Shown here in pieces: positions 46,178 through 54,170 of a DNA stretch of 64,000 nt (the first letter of the stretch is position 1; each line of letters starts with the position of its first letter). Under the pieces are notes generated by a model. The model made no database searches. It saw nothing but the letters and a program-made list of their open reading frames with translations, and had not been told where the DNA came from. The position numbers and the translations under genes were made by a program. Location: the NCBI RefSeq assembly GCF_900104775.1, contig NZ_FNSA01000003.1, positions 4,030,001 to 4,094,000 on the forward strand. The letters are read 5' to 3'. The DNA comes from Tsukamurella tyrosinosolvens. GTDB taxonomy: Bacteria; Actinomycetota; Actinomycetes; Mycobacteriales; Mycobacteriaceae.

Positions 46178-46201
46178 TCACTCCCGACGACAGGACCGCC
46201 G

Positions 46202-47362
46202 GTGGACCCGAGCCTGATCCGTACCCCGATCGACGGGACACTCCTGCGCGGTCACCTCGACCTCGAACCGACGGCGCGCGGTCTCCTGCCGCACCGCCTC
46301 CCCGCCGCGGCCCGCCGCCGGATCCCCGACGCGCGGCTCGCTTCCGCGCAGGCGCAGCCCTCGGGGGTGCACCTCACCTTCCGGACCACCGCCACCGTCA
46401 TCGAGCTCGAGACACTGCCGACCAAACGCGCGTACGCCGGCCTCCCGCCGCTGCCCGACGGTGTCTACGACCTCGTCGTGGACGGCCGCCTCGTCGCCCG
46501 GACGACGGTGCCGGGCGGGAACGTCGACACCATCGTCGACATGGTGACGCAGGAGGCCGAGCTCACCGAGGGGCCTTCCGGTAGAGCACGATTCGAGGAG
46601 CTGTCCGCGGGCGAGAAGAACGTCGAGATCTGGCTGCCCCACAACGAGATCACCGAACTGATCGCGCTGCGCACGAACGCCCCGGTGCTACCGCAGCCGC
46701 CACGCGATCGCCTCTGGCTGCACCACGGCAGCTCGATCAGCCACGGTTCCAACGCCACTCACCCGACCGGGACCTGGCCCGCGATCGCCGCGGCGGTCGG
46801 CTGCGTGGACCTGATCAACCTCGGCTTCGGCGGCAGCGCGCTCCTCGATCCGTTCGTCGCCCGCGCGATCCGCGACACCCCGGCCGACCTGATCAGCCTC
46901 AAGCTGGGCATCAACATCGCCAACGCCGACGTGATGCGGCTTCGCACCTTCACCCCCGCCGTGCACGGCTTCCTCGACACGATCCGCGACGGGCATCCGA
47001 CGACGCCCCTGCTGATCGCCTCGCCCATCCTGTGCCCGATCCAGGAGCACACCCCGGGCCCGGTGATGCCGGTCCCGTCGGCCGACGGCCTGCGTTTCGA
47101 GGCGACCGGGGACCCCGCCGAGGTCCGCGCGGGGAAGCTGACCCTGGCGGTCATCCGGGAGGAGCTGGGGCGCATCGTCGCGGACCGGGCCGGTGAGGAC
47201 CCACACCTGCACCTCCTCGACGGCCGCGCCCTCTACGGCGCGGACGACTACGCCCGCCTACCCCTCCCGGACGAACTCCACCCCGACGGGGCCGCCCACG
47301 CCCTGATCGGCACCCGGTTCGGCGAGCTCGCCTTCGGCCCGGGCGGCGCTTTCGCGCCGTAG
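46202..47362 (+). CDS. SGNH/GDSL hydrolase with N-terminal accessory domain
   Basis: 386 residues from GTG 46202 (AGGA ten bases upstream); the frame is open far upstream but overlaps sdhB. The N-terminal about 170 residues are a beta-rich domain as in SsfX3-like esterases. The C-terminal SGNH domain has block I HHGSSISHGSN (catalytic Ser), the Gly in NLGFGGSALL, Asn in KLGINIAN, and block V DELHPDG with the Asp-His pair. No signal peptide: cytosolic esterase or acyltransferase, substrate unknown. Confidence 0.85.
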   Translation: MDPSLIRTPIDGTLLRGHLDLEPTARGLLPHRLPAAARRRIPDARLASAQAQPSGVHLTFRTTATVIELETLPTKRAYAGLPPLPDGVYDLVVDGRLVARTTVPGGNVDTIVDMVTQEAELTEGPSGRARFEELSAGEKNVEIWLPHNEITELIALRTNAPVLPQPPRDRLWLHHGSSISHGSNATHPTGTWPAIAAAVGCVDLINLGFGGSALLDPFVARAIRDTPADLISLKLGINIANADVMRLRTFTPAVHGFLDTIRDGHPTTPLLIASPILCPIQEHTPGPVMPVPSADGLRFEATGDPAEVRAGKLTLAVIREELGRIVADRAGEDPHLHLLDGRALYGADDYARLPLPDELHPDGAAHALIGTRFGELAFGPGGAFAP

Positions 47363-47420
47363 CGCACCACGCTGACACCACCTTCCACCTGGCAGTTTGC
47401 GCATTCTTCGGTCGCCTCTG

Positions 47421-47449
47421 TTGACGTGACACCACAATGGTGTCATAGT
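47421..47449 (+). promoter_or_regulatory. Autoregulated promoter of the RHH gene: palindrome fills the spacer
   Basis: TTGACG (-35, 47421-47426) and CATAGT (-10, 47444-47449) are 17 bases apart, and the spacer is the inverted repeat TGACACCA-CAA-TGGTGTCA (its last bases reach into the -10). The ATG is 7 bases after the -10 (leaderless). A third half-site TGACACCA lies at 47373-47380. A repressor bound here would exclude RNA polymerase. Confidence 0.75.
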
Positions 47450-47456
47450 TGACGCC

Positions 47457-47969
47457 ATGGACATCACGCCCTTCGTCAGCGACCTCCAGCGCCAGCTCAT
47501 CGCCGCCGCCGAACGCGACTTCACCGACGCCGGCGACAACGGCGTCGACGACGCCCGCGCCTCGGCGGAACGTCTCGCGTCCGGGCTCGACGCGACCACC
47601 CGCCTCGTCCTCCTCGACGCCCTGTCCGCCGCGACCGGCGAGATCACGCGTGATCTGGTGCCGGGATCCGTCGACCTGCGGCTGCGCGGCCGCGACGTCG
47701 AGTTCGTCGTCTCCGCGCCGCGCGCGGAGGCGGAGGAGGACTCCGCGTCCGCTCCCGGCGTCGACTTCGACGACACCAGCACCTCGCGCACCACGCTCCG
47801 CCTGCCCGACGCACTCAAGTCCCAGGTCGACGAGGCAGCGGCCGCGGAGGGCGTCTCCGTGAACACCTGGCTCGTACGGGCCGTCGCCGCCGCACTCGCC
47901 CCGCGCAAGCGACGAACCGCGCAGCGGGCACTCCGCACCGGTGACGACTTCGCCGGCTGGGCCCGCTGA
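47457..47969 (+). CDS. Ribbon-helix-helix (HicB/Arc-like) regulator
   Basis: 170 residues. The C-terminal 55 residues are an RHH DNA-binding domain: SRTTLRLPDALKSQVDEAAA (20) then a helix GVSVNTWLVRAVAAAL. The first 100 residues (LQRQLIAAAERDF..., VDLRLRGRDVEFVV) may be a dimerisation or sensing part. It heads the DUF4097-ABC transporter operon and its own promoter carries a palindrome in the spacer, so it most likely represses the operon. No HicA-type toxin gene is adjacent. Confidence 0.82.
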   Translation: MDITPFVSDLQRQLIAAAERDFTDAGDNGVDDARASAERLASGLDATTRLVLLDALSAATGEITRDLVPGSVDLRLRGRDVEFVVSAPRAEAEEDSASAPGVDFDDTSTSRTTLRLPDALKSQVDEAAAAEGVSVNTWLVRAVAAALAPRKRRTAQRALRTGDDFAGWAR

Positions 47970-48075
47970 CCGGCAGCACCTTCCGAACCCACCCCCCACC
48001 ACCACAACCGCACAGCCCGACGAGAACCCCGCACCCCGCGGGGTCGGCCGAGCGCACCCTCCGAAAGGTCCCACC

Positions 48076-48930
48076 ATGCCCACTTTCCCCACCCCCGAGC
48101 CCATCGACCTCGCCATCAACCTGCAGGTCGGCGACATCGACGTGATCGCGACCGACCGCACGGACACCGTGGTGACCGTGACCCCGAGCTCCCCGAACAA
48201 GGCGGCGGACCGGCGCGGTGCGGACGCGACCCGCGTCGAGTTCGACGGTGGCCGGCTCACCGTCGTCGGCCCCAAGCCCAAGCTCGGCCTCATGAGCTTC
48301 ATCGGTGCGACCGAATCGGTCGACGTCACCGTCGAGCTGCCCGCGGGCTCCCGGTTCACCGCGGAGAGCGCCGTCGGCAGCGTCCGCACCGAGGGCCGCC
48401 TGGCCGCCACCCGCATCAAGGCGACCACCGGCACCGTCGAGCTGGATACGACCGGCGACCTGTGGCTGCGCGCCGGGCACGGGAACGCCACCGCCGGCAC
48501 CGTGGACGGGACCGCCGAGATCACCGCCGACCACGGCCAGATCCGCATCGACTCGATCGCCCGTGACGCCGTGCTCAAGGCCTCCCACGGCAGCATCCGC
48601 ATCGGCGAGACGAGCGGCGGCGTCGAGGCGAACCTGTCCTACGGCGATCTCGACATCGACCGCGCCACCTCGTCGGTCAGCGCCAAGACCGCCTACGGCG
48701 CCATCACGCTGAACGAGGTCTCGGACGGCGTCATCGACCTCGAGAGCAGCTACGGCAAGCTCACCGTCGGTGTGGCGGAAGGCGTTCCGGCCTGGCTCGA
48801 CCTCTCCTCCAAGGAGGGCCGCGTCCGCAACCACCTCGACGAGAACCTCCCCGACTCCATCACCGGCGACCACGTCGCCGTCCGCGCCCGGGCCAAGTTC
48901 GGCGACATCGACATCCGGCGCGCCCGCTGA
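48076..48930 (+). CDS. DUF4097-family beta-strand repeat protein
   Basis: 284 residues with a repeated beta pattern (GSVRTEG, GTVELDTTG, GQIRIDS, GSIRIGE, GDLDIDR, GAITLNE, GKLTVGV, GDIDIRR), a right-handed beta-solenoid typical of DUF4097. No signal peptide or membrane helix, so cytosolic, unlike the anchored Gram-positive relatives. GAAAGG precedes the ATG. The 106 bp after the RHH gene contain a hairpin (48026-48044, 7-bp stem) that may reduce read-through. Cotranscribed with an ABC exporter; function unknown. Confidence 0.85.
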   Translation: MPTFPTPEPIDLAINLQVGDIDVIATDRTDTVVTVTPSSPNKAADRRGADATRVEFDGGRLTVVGPKPKLGLMSFIGATESVDVTVELPAGSRFTAESAVGSVRTEGRLAATRIKATTGTVELDTTGDLWLRAGHGNATAGTVDGTAEITADHGQIRIDSIARDAVLKASHGSIRIGETSGGVEANLSYGDLDIDRATSSVSAKTAYGAITLNEVSDGVIDLESSYGKLTVGVAEGVPAWLDLSSKEGRVRNHLDENLPDSITGDHVAVRARAKFGDIDIRRAR

Positions 48931-48956
48931 GCGCGCTCCCTCACCAGGAGAACATC

Positions 48957-49751
48957 ATGACCATGACCACCACCGCGGCCATCGAGGTCCGCGGCATCGA
49001 GAAGTCCTACGGCGACCTGCCCGTGCTGCGCGGCGTCGACTTCGACGTCGTCCCCGGCAGCATCTTCGCCCTGCTCGGCGCGAACGGCGCGGGCAAGACC
49101 ACGCTGGTCCGCATCCTGTCCACGCTCCTGCGGCCCGACGCCGGCAGCGCAGCGGTGCACGGCTACGACGTGACCTCCGACGCCCAGCAGGTGCGCGAAT
49201 CCATCAGCCTCACCGGACAGTTCGCCGCGGTCGACGAGATCCTCACGGGGCGCGAGAACCTGGTGCTGGTGGCGCGGTTGCGGCACCAGAGCGACCCGGG
49301 CGCCGTCGCCGACGAGCTGCTCCAGCGCTTCCGCCTCACCGACGCGGGCGGCCGGAAGGTCGGCACCTATTCCGGCGGCATGCGGCGCCGCCTCGACATC
49401 GCGATGAGCCTGATCGGCGATCCCGCGGTGATCTTCCTCGACGAGCCCACCACCGGCCTGGACCCCGAGGCCCGGATCGACGTCTGGGAGATCGTGCAGG
49501 AACTCGCCGGCCGCGGCACGACGGTGCTGTTGACCACGCAGTACCTCGAGGAGGCCGAGCAGCTCGCCGACCGGATCGCGATCCTGCGCGACGGCCGGAT
49601 CATCGCGAACGGGACCCTCGCCGAGCTCAAGCGGATGCTGCCCGCGGCGAAGGTCGAGTACGTCGAGAAGCAGCCCACGCTCGAGGAGATCTTCCTCGCG
49701 CTCACCGGAACCCGCACCGAATCCCCCACCACCTCCGAGGATCGATCATGA
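48957..49751 (+). CDS. ABC transporter ATP-binding protein, DrrA-type
   Basis: 264 residues. Walker A GANGAGKTT (41-49), signature YSGGMRRRLD, Walker B VIFLDEPTTGLD, and the H-loop replaced by a Gln (LLTTQYLEEAEQLADRI, 17) as in the DrrA/CcmA branch. Powers export through the permease encoded next; the start overlaps by ATGA. DUF4097 plus DrrAB-type pairs are common in actinobacteria as drug or lipid exporters, substrate unknown. Confidence 0.92.
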   Translation: MTMTTTAAIEVRGIEKSYGDLPVLRGVDFDVVPGSIFALLGANGAGKTTLVRILSTLLRPDAGSAAVHGYDVTSDAQQVRESISLTGQFAAVDEILTGRENLVLVARLRHQSDPGAVADELLQRFRLTDAGGRKVGTYSGGMRRRLDIAMSLIGDPAVIFLDEPTTGLDPEARIDVWEIVQELAGRGTTVLLTTQYLEEAEQLADRIAILRDGRIIANGTLAELKRMLPAAKVEYVEKQPTLEEIFLALTGTRTESPTTSEDRS

Positions 49752-50518
49752 CCACCTACGCCGCCTCCGACACCGGCGCGCTGCTGGGCCGTTCGCTCAA
49801 GCACATCACCCGCAGCGCCGACACCATCATCACCACCGCGATCACGCCGATCGCCATGATGCTCCTGTTCGTCTACGTCTTCGGCGGTGCGATCAAGGGC
49901 AGCACCGGCGGCACGAACTACGTGAACTACCTGCTGCCGGGAATCCTGTTGATGGCCATCGCCTCCGGCATCGCCTACACCGCGCTGCGGTTGTTCAACG
50001 ACATGCAGGGCGGCATCTTCGAGCGCTTCCAGTCGATGCCGATCGCCCGCTCCTCCGTGCTCTGGGCGCACGTGCTGACCTCGATGGTGGCGAACGCGAT
50101 CACGGTGGTGATCATCATCGGCGTGGGCCTGATCATGGGCTTCCGCTCGTCGGCGGGCCCGCTCGCCTGGCTCGGCGTCGCCGGGATCCTGGCGCTGTTC
50201 ACGCTGGCGCTCACCTGGATCGCGGTGGCCGTCGGGCTGACGGCGAAGTCCGTGGACGGTGCCACCGGGTTCTCCTACCCGCTGATCTTCCTACCCTTCA
50301 TCAGTTCCGCGTTCGTGCCCACCGACACCATGCCGGGACCGGTGCGCGCCTTCGCCGAGAACCAGCCGGTGACCTCGATCGTGAACACGATCTCCGCACT
50401 GCTGGCCGAGCGCCCCGTCGACACCGCCGATCTCGTCTCCGCCCTCGCCTGGTGCGCCGGGATCCTCGTCGTCGCGTACGGCGGCGCGATGCTCGCCTAT
50501 CGGCGCCGGATCAGCTGA
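49748..50518 (+). CDS. ABC-2 type permease, DrrB-like
   Basis: 256 residues, six hydrophobic helices (about 30-48, 60-80, 105-125, 140-162, 170-190, 225-250). RFQSMPIARSSVLWAHVL (18) is the conserved cytosolic loop of ABC-2 permeases of the DrrB/ABC2 family. Ends the operon. Confidence 0.9.
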   Translation: MTTYAASDTGALLGRSLKHITRSADTIITTAITPIAMMLLFVYVFGGAIKGSTGGTNYVNYLLPGILLMAIASGIAYTALRLFNDMQGGIFERFQSMPIARSSVLWAHVLTSMVANAITVVIIIGVGLIMGFRSSAGPLAWLGVAGILALFTLALTWIAVAVGLTAKSVDGATGFSYPLIFLPFISSAFVPTDTMPGPVRAFAENQPVTSIVNTISALLAERPVDTADLVSALAWCAGILVVAYGGAMLAYRRRIS

Positions 50519-50534
50519 ACCGCAGCGCCGCGCG

Positions 50535-50559
50535 CCGCCGGCCCCCCTGGGGCCGGCGG
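50535..50559. terminator. Two-way hairpin terminator
   Basis: CCGCCGGCCCC-CCT-GGGGCCGGCGG, 11-bp stem, 3-base loop, between the convergent ABC permease and DHA2 exporter genes. Confidence 0.7.
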
Positions 50560-50568
50560 TGCGTGGCG

Positions 50569-52086
50569 TCAGGCGTCGACGGCTGCGGGCGCCTTCTGGT
50601 GCGTGGGCGTCGCGAAGAACTGCACCACCACGAAGGCGACGACGAGCGCCGCCGCGGGCAGCAGGATCGTCGAACCCATGGCATCTGCGAACGGGCCGCG
50701 CAGGAACTGCGGCAGCGCTCCGGTCGCCATCGCCCCGCCGCCCTGCGCGTGCCCGGTGGCGGCGGCGATCTTGTCCTCGATCTCGTGCTGCATGAGCACG
50801 CCGACCGCCGCGCTGCCGAGCACCGCGCCCACCTGCCGGGTCATGTTGTAGACGCCCGATCCGGCCCCGGCGAGCGGCAGCGGCAGGTTCCGGTTCGCGG
50901 TCGCGGCGAGCGGACCCCAGATGAAGGCGTTGCCGACGCCCATGAGCGCGATCGGGGCGAGGATGCCGATCACCGGCGTGGTGTCGTGCGCGACGAGGGC
51001 CAGCCAGAACAGAGCGGCCGCGTTGGCGGCGAAGCCGAATCCGGTGAGGTACTTCGGGTGCACCTTGTCCGCGAGCTTGCCCGACGGGGCGGCCAGCGCC
51101 CCCGAGATCACGGCCAGCGGGATCAGCAGCAGCGCCGACCGGGTGGGCGTGAGCCCCATGGACTTCTGCGCGAACAGCATGAGCGGGATCGACATGCCGG
51201 TCACGGAGAAGCCCATGCAGGCGATCGCCGCGTTGGCGAGCGAGAAGTTCCGGTCCTTGAACAGCGTCAGCGACATCAGCGGCTCCGCGGCCTTGGACTG
51301 CCACCACACGAAGACGACGAGGAGCGCGAGGCCGCCGACGATCATCGTCCAGATCGTCGCGGACCAGTCCTCCTTCTGCCCCTCCTGCAGCCCGAAGGTG
51401 AGCAGGAACAGGCCGAGCGCGCTGAGCACGATGCCGGGGATGTCGAGTTTGTGCTTGTGGGTGGGCAGGTTCGGCACCAGGATCACGGCGGCGATGAAGG
51501 CCGCGATGCCCACGGGCACGTTGACGAAGAAGACCCACTCCCAGCCGAGGCGGTCCACCAGCACGCCGCCGGCCAGCGGGCCGACGAGGATCGCGACGCC
51601 GGCGACGGAGCCCCACAGGGCCATCGCGGTGCCGCGCTTGTTCGGCGGGAAGGTGCGGGTGATGACGGCCATCGTCTGCGGGGTCATGAGGGCGGCGCCC
51701 AGGCCCTGCACGACGCGGGCCGCGATGAGCATGCCGATCGAGCCGGAGAGCCCGCACCACGCCGATGCCAGCGTGAAGACCACGAGGCCCGCCAGGTACA
51801 GCCGCTTGGGCCCGTACATGTCGCCGAGGCGTCCGGCGAGCAGCAGCGGCACGACGTACGCCAGCAGGTAGCCGCTGGTCACCCAGATGACGCCGTTGAG
51901 GTCGGTGCCGTTGGTGAGGTCGATCCAGATCGCGTCCGTCGCGACCGAGACGATCGTCGAGTCCACGAGGATCATGAAGAAGCCCACGACCAGCGCCCAC
52001 AGCGCCGGCCAGGGCCGGTATCCGGACGGCAGGCCGGGCAGCGCGCCGGGGTCGTACTGCTTCGCAGTGGTGGCGTCATTCGTCAT
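50569..52086 (-). CDS. DHA2-family MFS drug exporter (EmrB/QacA type)
   Basis: 505 residues, 14 helices. Contains RLGDMYGPKRLYLAG (motif A), GPLAGGVLVDRLGWEWVF (18, motif C), and VARVVQGLG-like AARVVQGLGAA. Exports drugs or lipophilic compounds by proton antiport. ATG overlaps the PadR gene by 11 bases, so the regulator controls it directly. Paralogous in type to the truncated exporter at the left edge. Confidence 0.93.
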   Translation of the reverse strand: MTNDATTAKQYDPGALPGLPSGYRPWPALWALVVGFFMILVDSTIVSVATDAIWIDLTNGTDLNGVIWVTSGYLLAYVVPLLLAGRLGDMYGPKRLYLAGLVVFTLASAWCGLSGSIGMLIAARVVQGLGAALMTPQTMAVITRTFPPNKRGTAMALWGSVAGVAILVGPLAGGVLVDRLGWEWVFFVNVPVGIAAFIAAVILVPNLPTHKHKLDIPGIVLSALGLFLLTFGLQEGQKEDWSATIWTMIVGGLALLVVFVWWQSKAAEPLMSLTLFKDRNFSLANAAIACMGFSVTGMSIPLMLFAQKSMGLTPTRSALLLIPLAVISGALAAPSGKLADKVHPKYLTGFGFAANAAALFWLALVAHDTTPVIGILAPIALMGVGNAFIWGPLAATANRNLPLPLAGAGSGVYNMTRQVGAVLGSAAVGVLMQHEIEDKIAAATGHAQGGGAMATGALPQFLRGPFADAMGSTILLPAAALVVAFVVVQFFATPTHQKAPAAVDA

Positions 52087-52657
52087 GACAGGTCGCCTTC
52101 CAATCCAGGGTCTCGTCGTCGAGTCGTTCGACGGTGCGCCGGAGCCAGTCGGCCTCGGCGGTGCGCATGGCGATCAGATAGTCCAGGTCGAGGAGGTGCA
52201 TCTCCGCGGCGTGGCCGAGCGCGCGGGCGTGGCCCGCGCGCATCGCCGCCGTGTCGGCATCGAGGCGCCGGAGCCGTGCCGCGAAGAGCGCGCGCACGCG
52301 GTCGCGGTCCAGGTTGTGCGCCTCGGAGACGGCGAGCGGGAAGCTCGGGTACTCATCGGCGGGCTCCGAGAGCAGATCCGCGACGGTGTCCTGCAACCGT
52401 TCCCGGCCCGCCGCGGTGACCGCGTAGGTGGTCCGCTCGGGGCGGTTGCCGTCGCGGTCGGTGCCCCGCTCGACGACGAGTCCGTCGTCGGCGAGCCGCT
52501 TGACCGTGTGGTACAGCGAGCCCGCGCGGAGTTTGACCACGATGTCCGCGCGCCGCTCCGTCATCGTCGTGAACATCTCGTAGGGGTGCATGTCCCGCTC
52601 GGTGAGCAGGGCCAGCGCCGCGATCGCCAGCGGGGTCAGTGCCCGTTCCCCGGCCAT
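52076..52657 (-). CDS. PadR-family transcriptional regulator
   Basis: 193 residues from the ATG at 52657, which follows GGAGGTG. PadR winged helix at 12-95: TPLAIAALALLTERDMHPYE (20), LRAGSLYHTVKRL (recognition helix), and the beta wing with RTTYAVTAAGRE. The C-terminal part (100-190) is the helical VirR/AphA-type dimerisation domain. PadR repressors release their operator on binding phenolics or drugs; the exporter downstream is the obvious target. Confidence 0.93.
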   Translation of the reverse strand: MAGERALTPLAIAALALLTERDMHPYEMFTTMTERRADIVVKLRAGSLYHTVKRLADDGLVVERGTDRDGNRPERTTYAVTAAGRERLQDTVADLLSEPADEYPSFPLAVSEAHNLDRDRVRALFAARLRRLDADTAAMRAGHARALGHAAEMHLLDLDYLIAMRTAEADWLRRTVERLDDETLDWKATCHDE

Positions 52658-52689
52658 GCCCACCTCCGATCGTTTCGCGCTCGACGGTC

Positions 52690-52724
52690 ACGCTACTCCC
52701 CGAATACTCCACATGGAATATTCG
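52690..52724 (-). promoter_or_regulatory. PadR operator and promoter of the padR-exporter operon
   Basis: Near-perfect 10-base inverted repeat CGAATACTCC-ACAT-GGAATATTCG (52701-52724, 9 of 10 pairs). The minus-strand promoter TTCCAT-17-TAGCGT has its -10 at 52695-52690 and its -35 inside the palindrome, so a bound repressor would block it. Confidence 0.75.
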
Positions 52725-52772
52725 GATCGGAGCAATACGCCCGAACCGGGACGAACCCACCCGTGACGCCCC

Positions 52773-53252
52773 TCACATCAGGGCAGGGGTGAGGGTCACC
52801 AGCGGGATCGGGCGGTCGACCGTCGCCTGGAAGGCGGCGAGGTCGGGGTTGTCCGCGAGCGCCCACGCGGCGAACTCGGCGTACTCCTCGCCCTCGAGCA
52901 CGCGGGCCGTCGCGGCCACGGTGCGCGCCCCGATCTCGACGGTGACCGCCGGCGTCTTCCGCGCGTTGTGCCACCACGCGGGGTAGCACTTCTCGATGAA
53001 GGAGCTCACGTACATCTGCTCGCCGCGGTGGAGCACGCCCAGCGGCACCGTGTGCGGCCGGCCGGACCGCGCGCCGGTGGTGGTGAGCAGGATCATCGCG
53101 CCGCCCTCGTAGGCGCCGCCGACGACCCCGTCGTTGGCCCGGAACTCGGCGATCACGTTCCGGTTCCAGTCGCCGATGGTCTCCTCGGTCAGCGTGTTCC
53201 AGGGCATCTCCGGGTCGTCGTAGGAGCCCGGTTCCGATGTCTTCTCAGTCAT
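52773..53252 (-). CDS. F420-dependent (Ddn-type) oxidoreductase
   Basis: 159 residues. The split-beta-barrel fold of the nitroreductase/deazaflavin family: GAMILLTTTGARSGRPHTVP (20) is the cofactor-binding signature of Ddn/Rv3547-like proteins, followed by SFIEKCYPAWWHNARKTP. Members reduce quinones, aflatoxins or nitro compounds with F420H2. Physiological substrate unknown. ATG at 53252; the frame is open far upstream but overlaps the neighbouring gene. Confidence 0.87.
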   Translation of the reverse strand: MTEKTSEPGSYDDPEMPWNTLTEETIGDWNRNVIAEFRANDGVVGGAYEGGAMILLTTTGARSGRPHTVPLGVLHRGEQMYVSSFIEKCYPAWWHNARKTPAVTVEIGARTVAATARVLEGEEYAEFAAWALADNPDLAAFQATVDRPIPLVTLTPALM

Positions 53253-53278
53253 ACCCACCACTCTCGCGGGTATTGGTG

Positions 53279-54139
53279 TCAGTTTCCGTCCGCTATGAGA
53301 CCGGATGTCCGCCAGGCCCGCGCGGGCGAGGGCTTCTTCCCGCACGACATGATGCGCGGCGGCAGGTCCTCCGCGGACACCGTCATGGTCCACGAACGGC
53401 CGTCCTCGTGCCGGACGGTGACGGCGCCGGCCCCGTCGGAGCCGGTGCGCAGGACGTCGGGCCCGACGGGGCCGAGGAGCTCGCGGACCGCGACCTCGGC
53501 GGCCTGCTCGGCGGGCGGGATCGACGAGCGGCCGCGGAGCCCGGCGGTCGCGACGACGCCGGCGCGCGCGGCGTCGAGGGCCTCCTTGGCCTGCGCGCCG
53601 GTGACCCGGCCGTAGGTGTGCCCCGCGGGCAGCACGATGAGGACGGGCGCGAAGCGGTGCCCGCCCGTGTGGGAGCACTCCCACACCACCGGATCGGCGT
53701 AGCAGCCAGCGAGCGAGGCCGCGATGGGCCGCCCGAGGACGGCGCAGCAGACGTCGCGCTTGCCGTTGGTGCACACGAGGGCGATCGGGCCCGCCGGCTC
53801 GCCCGCGGACGGGTCGTCGAAGGGCAGCGCGGGGATCTCGGCGTAGTCGGCGACGCTGAACATCCGCAGCGCGGTCTCCCCCGGCACCGAATTCGCGACG
53901 AACACCCGCTTGCTGCCGCGGAAGCTCCCGGCCCGGCCGGGCCGGCGGATGAGCAGCACCCTCAGGCCCCGGGACTCCGCGAACCGCTCGACGGCCTCGC
54001 CCACCTCCGGGGCGAAGGTCTCGCCCGAGAACGGGTCCCGGCCCCACCCGGCCTCGTTCTCGATGCACAACCAGCCGGTCTCGGTGGTCGCGGTACCGGG
54101 GAGCGGCTCATCGGTGAAACTCGAACAACGCTCCGTCAT
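53279..54139 (-). CDS. Sucrase/ferredoxin-like family protein
   Basis: 286 residues, thioredoxin-like [2Fe-2S] ferredoxin family. Cys ligands in CSSFTDEPLPG and the later CTNGKRDVCCAV, then ECSHTGGHRFAPVLIVLPAG (20) and GHTYGR, which define the family. The N-terminal SSFTDEPLPGTA is typical. Cytosolic electron carrier, partner unknown. The ATG at 54139 has a leaderless -10 TACGGT 6 bases upstream, in a divergent region with dacB. Confidence 0.88.
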   Translation of the reverse strand: MTERCSSFTDEPLPGTATTETGWLCIENEAGWGRDPFSGETFAPEVGEAVERFAESRGLRVLLIRRPGRAGSFRGSKRVFVANSVPGETALRMFSVADYAEIPALPFDDPSAGEPAGPIALVCTNGKRDVCCAVLGRPIAASLAGCYADPVVWECSHTGGHRFAPVLIVLPAGHTYGRVTGAQAKEALDAARAGVVATAGLRGRSSIPPAEQAAEVAVRELLGPVGPDVLRTGSDGAGAVTVRHEDGRSWTMTVSAEDLPPRIMSCGKKPSPARAWRTSGLIADGN

Positions 54140-54145
54140 TCCGCC

Positions 54146-54151
54146 ACCGTA
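54146..54151 (-). promoter_or_regulatory. -10 element (TACGGT), leaderless, minus strand
   Basis: TACGGT ends 6 bases before the sucrase/ferredoxin-like ATG. It is 6 bp from the -10 of the divergent dacB gene. Confidence 0.45.
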
Positions 54152-54157
54152 GCCGAC

Positions 54158-54163
54158 TACGAT
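54158..54163 (+). promoter_or_regulatory. -10 element (TACGAT) of leaderless dacB promoter
   Basis: TACGAT ends 7 bases before the ATG at 54171. It overlaps the earlier in-frame ATG at 54162, which argues against that start. Confidence 0.45.
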
Positions 54164-54170
54164 GAGCGCG

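Noticed and set aside
48026-48044. Hairpin between the RHH and DUF4097 genes as a separate terminator
   Set aside because: A 7-bp stem without supporting features inside an operon; noted in the DUF4097 entry only.
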